In this document: positions 58,884 to 64,000 of the stretch, in pieces
Layout: each line of letters opens with the position of its first letter
How positions within the stretch are numbered: position 1 is the first letter of the stretch
DNA from: Streptomyces ambofaciens ATCC 23877
GTDB lineage: Bacteria > Actinomycetota > Actinomycetes > Streptomycetales > Streptomycetaceae
DNA: 64,000 nt
Direction of reading: 5' to 3'
Assembly: GCF_001267885.1 (NCBI RefSeq)
Contig: NZ_CP012382.1
Coordinates: 310,001-374,000, forward strand
Translations under genes and position numbers: made by a program
The notes under the pieces: model-generated
Seen by the model: only the letters and a program-made list of their open reading frames with translations
The model's database searches: none
Told to the model about the DNA's origin: nothing

Positions 58884-60059
58884 TCAGGTGTCGAAGTCGA
58901 GGGCGATCTCGGGGGAACGGGGACGGGCCCGGCAGACGAGCGTGTAGCCGGCGGCACGGTCGCGGTCGTCCAGGGCGTACTGGCGGTCCGCCGCCACCTG
59001 ACCGGCGACGACTCGGGCGCGGCAGCTTCCGCACACGCCCTCGCGGCACGCGTACGGCACATCGGGGTGGGCACGCAGCAGCGCGTCGAGGAGGACCGTG
59101 TCGCCCGGCAGGACGGCGGCGTCGCGGCGGCGCCCGTCGAGCAGGGCGGTGACCCGGGCCGAAGGCGCCTCCGGCGCCCGTCCGGATGCCCGCGGGGACC
59201 GGGGTGCGCGTACCGCTCCCCCGGGTGCCTCCGTGGGGCGCGATGCCGTGCCGGCCGCTGTGAAGAGCTCTCGGCGGACGAGTGCGGGATCGGCGCCCCG
59301 GTCCGCAAGGACTCCCCGCACGGTGTCGACGAGGCCGGGCGGACCGCACAGGGCGTACGTGGTGCCGGGGCCGGCGTCCAGGGCCGTCAGCAGGCGGCCC
59401 AGCCCGGCCGCGTCGAGCCGCCGCGCGAGCGGGCCGTCGCTCCCCCTCCCCCGGTCCTCGCGGGTCAGCACGTGCAGGACGGTGAACCGGTCGACGAACT
59501 CGTCCTTGAGTTCCGCCAGTTCGTCGGCCAGCAAGGCGTCGGCGGAGGTGGGCACCGAGTGGACGAGGGTGACGCGGCAGGCCGGGTCGTGGCGCAGCGC
59601 GTGGGCGGCCATCGGGGCCAGCGGCGTGATGCCGGAGCCCCCCGCGATCAGGACGTGGTGGGCGCCGGGCAGCTCCGGCAGGGCGAAGGCGCCGGTGGGT
59701 GGGGAGAGTTCGAGGTGGTCGCCGGGAGTGAGCCGGGTGGCGGCGTGGACGCCGAAGCCGTCGGGGCTGCCGCGCCTGATCACCAGTCGGAGCCTGTCGG
59801 GGGCGTTCGGGGGCGGGCTGATCGAGTAGCTGCGGGGCGGTTCGGTGCCGGCCTCGGGACGCCGGACGGTGACGTGCTGGCCGGGGCGGTGGGTGAAGAC
59901 GGTACGCAGGGCGTCGGGGACGTCGAGGGTGACGGCCACGGTGTCGACGGTGAGGTGACGGACCTCGGTGACGCGGAGCCGGTGGCGGCGGACGCGATGG
60001 GCGGGGTCGGCCGCCGGGACGGACGACGCGATGGTGGCGGTGTTCACGGTGTGCCTCAC
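58884..60059 (-). CDS. antL: PaaE-type NADPH/FAD/2Fe-2S reductase, antimycin-type AntL
   Basis: The 391-residue reductase has an N-terminal FAD domain (PRSYSISPPPNAPDRLRLVI), an NAD(P)-binding domain (VLIAGGSGITPLAPMAAHAL) and a C-terminal plant-type 2Fe-2S ferredoxin domain with CREGVCGSCRARV and a later Cys (LVCRARP). An Ala/Pro/Arg-rich linker of about 40 residues (TEAPGGAVRAPRSPRASG) separates reductase and ferredoxin parts. It supplies electrons to the diiron oxygenase AntH. It overlaps the antK stop (ATGA). Confidence 0.93.
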   Translation of the reverse strand: MRHTVNTATIASSVPAADPAHRVRRHRLRVTEVRHLTVDTVAVTLDVPDALRTVFTHRPGQHVTVRRPEAGTEPPRSYSISPPPNAPDRLRLVIRRGSPDGFGVHAATRLTPGDHLELSPPTGAFALPELPGAHHVLIAGGSGITPLAPMAAHALRHDPACRVTLVHSVPTSADALLADELAELKDEFVDRFTVLHVLTREDRGRGSDGPLARRLDAAGLGRLLTALDAGPGTTYALCGPPGLVDTVRGVLADRGADPALVRRELFTAAGTASRPTEAPGGAVRAPRSPRASGRAPEAPSARVTALLDGRRRDAAVLPGDTVLLDALLRAHPDVPYACREGVCGSCRARVVAGQVAADRQYALDDRDRAAGYTLVCRARPRSPEIALDFDT

Positions 60060-60568
60060 AACGCGGTCATGTGGGGGAAGGGCTCACGGCACGCCGTGCA
60101 CCACAGCACCGACTGGCAGCGGGAGGGGCCGAAGGGGCTGTGCGGCCGGGTGGCCCGGGAGCCGCACCGCGGGCAGGGCACACCGGCCAGTTCGACGGGG
60201 ACCGCGCCGTCGGGGGCCGGGGACGCGGGCGGTGCGATGCCGTGCGCGGCGAGCTTGCGCCGGCCCTCGCGGGTGATGCGGTCCGTCGTCCAGGGCGGGG
60301 CCAGGACCTGCCGTACGCGGCCCTCGGGGTGGCCGCAGGCGATCAGGACCTCCCGTACCGCGGCCGTGATCTCGGGCAGCGCGGGGCAACCCAGATAGGT
60401 GGGCGTGATCTCCACCTCCAGCACACCGTCGGCGCCCGGGGCGACGGCGCCCACCACACCTAGGTCGCCGAGACCGATCACCGGCAGTTCCGGGTCCGGG
60501 AGCGCCCCCACCCTCTCCCGCACCTCCGGGGCGGAGAGCCGGACCTCGGCCTGCGCGGACCCGCTCAC
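60056..60568 (-). CDS. antK: PaaD-type protein, antimycin-type AntK
   Basis: The 170-residue protein has an N-terminal DUF59/MIP18-like domain (VRERVGALPDPELPVIGLGD, then VLEVEITPTYLGCPALPEIT) and a C-terminal zinc ribbon (CPRCGSRATRPH, then LWCTACREPF). PaaD is thought to help Fe-S or diiron maturation of the multicomponent oxygenase. GTG 60568 overlaps the antJ stop (GTGA), so the genes are translationally coupled. Confidence 0.9.
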   Translation of the reverse strand: MSGSAQAEVRLSAPEVRERVGALPDPELPVIGLGDLGVVGAVAPGADGVLEVEITPTYLGCPALPEITAAVREVLIACGHPEGRVRQVLAPPWTTDRITREGRRKLAAHGIAPPASPAPDGAVPVELAGVPCPRCGSRATRPHSPFGPSRCQSVLWCTACREPFPHMTAL

Positions 60569-61380
60569 CAGGTGCCTCCGGGGAACTGGCGCCGCACCGA
60601 CTGGAGTTCGGCGACCAGCGGTCCGAACTCCTCGGTGTGCAGGCCCGCACGGCCGCCCCTGGCCGACCAGGTGGGCGTGGGCGCGGTGAGTCCCGCCTCC
60701 GCGACGACGGCGGTGACCTGCCACAGCCACGTCTCGTACAGCGGTGCCGGGGAGGGCGCCGTACCGGAGGCGGCCAGGCGGCGCAGCACGGCGTCCTCCT
60801 CGAAGAGTTCGCCGGTGTACGGCCACACCCGCTCCAGGCCGTGCCGCATCCGGCGGGCGCTCTCCTCGGTGCCGCGTCCCAGCGTCACCGTCCAGCGGTC
60901 CGCGTGCATCCGGTGGAAGGCGACCTCTTTGGCGGCGCGCGACCCGAACGCGGCGAGCTCGGTGTCGGCGCTGTGGGCGAGCGCCTCGTAGAAGAGGACG
61001 GCGTAGTGGGTGTAGGCGAGCTGCCGGGCCACGGTCGTCGCGAAGTCCCCGTTGGGGAGTTCGGTGAGCAGGGCGTTGGTGAACTCGCGGTCCGAGCGGG
61101 CGTAGGCGAAGTCGTCCTCGGTGCGTCCGGTCCCGTCGAGCGCTCCGGCGCGGGTGAACAGGGCGCGGGCGTGGCCGATCAGGTCGAGAGCGATGTTGGA
61201 CAGGGCCAGGTCCTCGTCGACGGTGGGCGCGCGGGTGATCCACTGGCACAGGCGCTGTCCGAGGACGAGGGCGTCGTCGCCGAGACGCAGCAGGTGCAGG
61301 GACAGGTCGGCGGCGGAACAGGAGGGCTGGTCCGGCGGGAGGCCCGGGCGCACTCCCCTGACGTCACTGGTGGTGCTCAC
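60565..61380 (-). CDS. antJ: PaaC-type oxygenase subunit, antimycin-type AntJ
   Basis: The 271-residue ferritin-like subunit shows the text ADLSLHLLRLGDDALVLGQR, LSNIALDLIGHARALFTRAG, SRAAKEVAFHRMHADRWTVT and FEEDAVLRRLA. This is PaaC, the structural partner of PaaA in the phenylacetyl-CoA epoxidase family. In antimycin-type clusters the complex acts on anthraniloyl-thioester. GTG 61380 overlaps the antI stop by 17 bp. Confidence 0.92.
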   Translation of the reverse strand: MSTTSDVRGVRPGLPPDQPSCSAADLSLHLLRLGDDALVLGQRLCQWITRAPTVDEDLALSNIALDLIGHARALFTRAGALDGTGRTEDDFAYARSDREFTNALLTELPNGDFATTVARQLAYTHYAVLFYEALAHSADTELAAFGSRAAKEVAFHRMHADRWTVTLGRGTEESARRMRHGLERVWPYTGELFEEDAVLRRLAASGTAPSPAPLYETWLWQVTAVVAEAGLTAPTPTWSARGGRAGLHTEEFGPLVAELQSVRRQFPGGTW

Positions 61381-61675
61381 CTTCGGGGCCTTCCTCGGTC
61401 AGCGGTGCGAAGTGTTCGGGGTAGCGGTACGGCTTGTGCCGGGCGCTCGCGAAGTACGGGTCGCGTTCGTCCGGGGAGGCCGCGTGCACGGCGTCGGAAC
61501 GGACCACCCACAGGGAGAGCGGCTCGCCCCGGCGCGTGTACAGGTCGCGGGCCGCGGCCAGCGCCGCGTCCGGACCGGCCGCGCGCACCGATCCCACGTG
61601 CTGGTGGGCCAGGCCCCGGCGTCCCCTCAGGAACACCTCCCAGGAAGCCGGAGTGCCCTCCCGTGCCCCGCTCAT
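61364..61675 (-). CDS. antI: PaaB-type small subunit, antimycin-type AntI
   Basis: The 103-residue protein has the PaaB pattern: [20 protein letters not shown], then [20 protein letters not shown] and [20 protein letters not shown]. It is a bridging subunit of the epoxidase-like complex. ATG 61675 overlaps the antH stop (ATGA). Confidence 0.93.
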   Translation of the reverse strand: MSGAREGTPASWEVFLRGRRGLAHQHVGSVRAAGPDAALAAARDLYTRRGEPLSLWVVRSDAVHAASPDERDPYFASARHKPYRYPEHFAPLTEEGPEGEHHQ

Positions 61676-62682
61676 CCGGCCTCTCCTTCCGCCCTGTCCG
61701 TCCGGGCGGCGTACGCGGCGGCGGCCTCGCGGACCCAGGCGCCGTCCTCGTGGGCGGCCCGGCGGTGGGCGACGCGCTGACGCGACCAGTGGGTGTCGTC
61801 GCCCAGTGCCTCGCGGTAGGTGTTCCAGTCGACGGGCGTGAAGTCGTAGTGGCCGCGCTCCTCGTTCCAGCGGAGCGCCGGGTCGGGCAGGGTGAGGCCG
61901 AGGCGTTCGGCCTGCGGGACGCACGTGTCGACGAAGCGCTGGCGCAGCTCGTCGTTGGTGTGGCGTTTGATGCCCCAGGCCCTCGCGCGGCGGGAGACGG
62001 CGGCGCCCAGCGCGGCGGTCCGCGCGTCGACGCCGTCCGCCTCGGTGTCGGGCGGACCGAACATCAGGGCCACGGCCGGCAGCCACCACCGGTTCACCGC
62101 GTCCTGCGCCATCTCCTTCTGCTCGGGGGTCCCTTCGCAGAGCGCGCGCATCAGGTCGTAGCCCTGCCGTACGTGGAAGGCCTCCTCCTGGCAGACGCGG
62201 CGCATGGCGCGGGCGTACGGTCCGTACGAGGTGCGGCACAGGGGCGCCTGGTTGATGACGGCGGCGCCGTCCGTCAGCCAGGCGATGGCGCCGGTGTCGG
62301 CCCAGGTGAGCGCGGGGTGGTTGAAGGTGGCGGAGGCGCGCTGCCGGCCGCGGTGCAGGGCGTCCAGCAGGTCGGCCCGGTCCACGCCGAGGGTCTCGGC
62401 GGCGGAGTACAGGTACAGGCCGTGGCCGGCCTCGTCCTGGACCTTCGCGATGAGCACCGACTTGCGCCGCAGGGACGGGGCACGGGTGAGCCAGGCGCCC
62501 TCCGGCTGCATGCCGATGATCTCGGAGTGGGCGTGCTGGGCGATCTGGCGGACGAGCATGCGGCGGTATCCGTCGGGCATCCAGTCGCGCGGTTCGATCG
62601 TCCCGCCGTCGGCGACGAGCGCCTCGAAGCGCGCGAGCGCCTCCTGGTCGTCCGCGGTACCGGCGAGGGTCGGCGCGCTCAT
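61672..62682 (-). CDS. antH: PaaA-type diiron oxygenase subunit, antimycin-type AntH
   Basis: The 336-residue catalytic subunit has diiron ligands in helices: [40 protein letters not shown] (E-x-x-H), and [20 protein letters not shown] (E-x-x-x-H). It would hydroxylate or rearrange the AntG-bound anthranilate towards 3-aminosalicylate. No ribosome binding site precedes ATG 62682; instead the start overlaps the stop of a 34-codon upstream ORF that has a good ribosome binding site, so initiation by coupling is likely. It is divergent from antG-antF. Confidence 0.93.
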   Translation of the reverse strand: MSAPTLAGTADDQEALARFEALVADGGTIEPRDWMPDGYRRMLVRQIAQHAHSEIIGMQPEGAWLTRAPSLRRKSVLIAKVQDEAGHGLYLYSAAETLGVDRADLLDALHRGRQRASATFNHPALTWADTGAIAWLTDGAAVINQAPLCRTSYGPYARAMRRVCQEEAFHVRQGYDLMRALCEGTPEQKEMAQDAVNRWWLPAVALMFGPPDTEADGVDARTAALGAAVSRRARAWGIKRHTNDELRQRFVDTCVPQAERLGLTLPDPALRWNEERGHYDFTPVDWNTYREALGDDTHWSRQRVAHRRAAHEDGAWVREAAAAYAARTDRAEGEAG

Positions 62683-62783
62683 CGGGCGCCGCCCGCGTGT
62701 CCGGCGCCGGCGGCCGTGGTGGCGCGGCGCGTCGGGCCCCGCCCCGGGGCCCGGCCCCGTACCGGCTGCCTGGGCACTCGCAT
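62679..62783 (-). CDS. 34-residue leader ORF coupled to antH
   Basis: ATG 62783 follows GAAGGAG at ideal spacing. The frame encodes a basic peptide ([20 protein letters not shown], then Ala/Gly-rich) and stops with TGA 62679-62681, overlapping the antH ATG as ATGA. The peptide itself looks non-functional; the role would be to bring ribosomes to antH, or to regulate the operon through its ten or so arginine codons. Confidence 0.5.
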   Translation of the reverse strand: MRVPRQPVRGRAPGRGPTRRATTAAGAGHAGGAR

Positions 62784-63015
62784 CACTCCTTCGCCTCGTG
62801 ACCGCCCGCGTCCGACCGAAGGGCCGGGCGGAACGGATCGTTTCGTTGCGGTAAGAGGCCGGGCGGGCGGCCCGGCTATCCCCGTGACGCGAGGTTCGGG
62901 CGCGTGACAAAGCTCACGGGTCGGCCCGGGGAGTGGAACGGCGCCGTGTCCGCCTCTTGAGGGGGTGTCATTCGAGAACCGCGGCGGCCGGCACGCCGAG
63001 GCGAAAGGGGAAACC

Positions 63016-63300
63016 ATGAGCACCATCAGGGAGTTGCTGGTCGAACTCACGGGCACGGCCGAGTACGCCGACCAGATCGGGGACGACGTCGACCTGGCCG
63101 CCAGCGGCATCGATTCCGGGGACCTCGTGCGCCTCGTGCTGCTGGTCGAGCAGCGGCTCGGCGTGGAGATCACCGCCGAGGACATGGAGGGGCTGCACAC
63201 GATCGCCGACTACGAGCGCTTCGTGGCCGAGCACGCCCCCGCCGGGACGCGTGGCACGGCAGGTGTCGGCGGTGCCGCCGGTGCGAGCGGCGGTGCGTGA
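63016..63300 (+). CDS. antG: Acyl carrier protein, antimycin-type AntG
   Basis: The 94-residue carrier protein has the phosphopantetheine Ser34 in ASGIDSGDLVRLVLLVEQRL. An Ala/Gly-rich tail (about 78-94) follows the four-helix core. It holds anthranilate as a thioester while AntHIJKL oxidises it. ATG 63016 follows AAAGGGG; an earlier in-frame start lacks homology. It overlaps the antF start, and the pair is divergent from antH. Confidence 0.92.
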   Translation: MSTIRELLVELTGTAEYADQIGDDVDLAASGIDSGDLVRLVLLVEQRLGVEITAEDMEGLHTIADYERFVAEHAPAGTRGTAGVGGAAGASGGA

Positions 63301-64000
63301 TGTGGCTGACACAGCTGTTGGAGCGCAACCGGCAGTGTCGGCCCGGCCGGACCGCGCTGGTGGACGAGGAACGCAGCGTCACCTGGGCCGAGTTCCACGA
63401 CCGCACCCTGGAACTGGCGCGCGGGCTGGCCGAACTGGGCATCGAGCGGGGTGACCGGGTCGCCGTACTCTCCAAGGACCGGATCGAGGTCCTGGAGAGC
63501 TACTTCGCGCTCGCCCGCCTCGGGGCACTGTTCGTGCCGCTCAACCACAGCCTGGCCGAGCCCGAGGTCGCCGGGATCGTCGAGCGCGTGGGGGCGGTGG
63601 CCGTCATCGGTGAGTCGGACCTGCTGGACCGGCATCCCGAACTGCCGTCCTCGGTGCGGATCAGGCTGGCCCTCGACAAACCCTCCTTCACGGCGCTGGG
63701 CACCCTGGCCGCCGACCGGGACCTGCCGGACGTCGCCGACACCGACCCCATCGCCGTGCTGCACACCTCGGCGACCACCGGACAGGCCAAGGGCGTCACC
63801 GTCGACGGCGGGTCGTTCCGGGCGATCGCCCTCGGCTGGCTCGTGATGGCCCGGCCCACCGACGACATCGTCATGGTCAACTGCTGCCCGCTGTACCACG
63901 GCAGCATGGTCGTGTCCCTGACCTATCTGGCGGCCGGCGCGACGGTCGTGCTGATGCCCGGCTTCACCCCGCAGCGGGCGCTGACCGCGGTGGAGCGGCA
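63300..64000 (+). CDS. antF: Acyl/aryl-AMP ligase, antimycin-type AntF, cut by the window end
   Basis: The first 233 residues are visible. ANL-superfamily text: ALVDEERSVTWAEFHDRTLE, ERGDRVAVLSKDRIEVLESY, ARLGALFVPLNHSLAE, the AMP-binding loop HTSATTGQAKGVTV (a variant of TSGTTGxPKG), and NCCPLYHGSMV. It activates anthranilate and loads AntG. The ATG overlaps the antG stop (TGATG). Note Ala and Gln in place of the usual Gly and Pro in the P-loop-like motif. Confidence 0.9.
   Translation, partial: MWLTQLLERNRQCRPGRTALVDEERSVTWAEFHDRTLELARGLAELGIERGDRVAVLSKDRIEVLESYFALARLGALFVPLNHSLAEPEVAGIVERVGAVAVIGESDLLDRHPELPSSVRIRLALDKPSFTALGTLAADRDLPDVADTDPIAVLHTSATTGQAKGVTVDGGSFRAIALGWLVMARPTDDIVMVNCCPLYHGSMVVSLTYLAAGATVVLMPGFTPQRALTAVER

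Noticed and set aside
62784..63015. Sigma-AntA promoter elements (GGAAC-type sequence near 62840 and 62935)
   Set aside because: Several ECF-like GGAAC words occur, but I could not match both -35 and -10 parts with confidence for antG or antH.
1..64000. tRNA, rRNA, insertion sequences, attachment sites
   Set aside because: None with a recognisable CCA-end cloverleaf, transposase or flanking target duplication was seen on reading both strands.

Overview
This window looks like chromosomal DNA of a Streptomyces species. It is very GC-rich, uses many GTG and TTG starts, and carries genes typical of that genus: an EshA-type encapsulin with the 2-methylisoborneol pair, an antimycin-type gene cluster, a Zur-controlled cysteine-free ribosomal protein L32, ANTAR and SpoIIE/STAS regulators, and many TetR, LuxR and XRE regulators. 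No rRNA, tRNA, CRISPR array, insertion sequence or replication origin was seen.

Layout. 1-2.4 kb: a large protein with the N-terminal signature of extracellular contractile injection system (eCIS) cargo and a deaminase-like HAE...CxxC centre. 2.5-11.3 kb: small hypotheticals, a NarL-type two-component pair, a secreted tripeptidyl aminopeptidase, an EF-hand protein, a deletion scar joining remnants of an aldo/keto reductase and an XRE regulator, an ANTAR protein coupled to an EF-Tu-domain-III-like protein, and a dienelactone hydrolase-like protein lacking its nucleophile. 11.6-20.7 kb: a possible 35-residue peptide, a Tat-exported cholesterol-oxidase-like flavoprotein, a GAF-SpoIIE phosphatase with a STAS partner, an HxlR/crotonase pair and an Orn/Lys/Arg decarboxylase.

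20.8-30 kb is the most interesting part. Three sites resembling the Streptomyces Zur box lie in front of rpmF (L32, followed by a CobW GTPase remnant), in front of a seven-gene minus-strand operon, and in front of a divergent MFS gene. The operon encodes a metallophore-type ABC transporter (permease, ATPase, binding lipoprotein) and then, after a strong 13-bp hairpin, four overlapping enzyme genes: a methyltransferase, a DUF4213/DUF364 putative metal-chelation protein, a PduX-like GHMP kinase and a cysteine-synthase-fold PLP enzyme. I read it as a zinc-repressed, NRPS-independent zincophore pathway with its own importer and exporter; the product is unknown.

30-48.7 kb: a Ser/Thr kinase, regulator/enzyme pairs, a B3/B4-domain protein beside a DMT-transporter remnant and an XRE-cupin regulator, and a stress-type block (LAL regulator, DUF2252, HdeD-like, SHOCT and LapA-like membrane proteins). 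Three members of this block share a 17-bp palindrome about 85-115 bp upstream. Next come a frameshifted DinB gene, a TetR/NmrA pair and a metallophosphoesterase/CGNR pair with a long-spaced inverted repeat.

49-52.8 kb: encapsulin shell, 2-methylisoborneol synthase and GPP C-methyltransferase. 52.9-55 kb: a saccharopine-dehydrogenase-like enzyme with a divergent TetR. 55-64 kb: the left part of an antimycin-type cluster. antP, O, N, M, L, K, J, I and H run leftwards and antG and antF run rightwards, with antF cut by the window end. Tryptophan is converted to anthranilate (AntN, AntP, perhaps AntO), loaded on AntG by AntF and oxidised to the 3-aminosalicylate starter by AntHIJKL. antQ is not at its expected place beyond antP.
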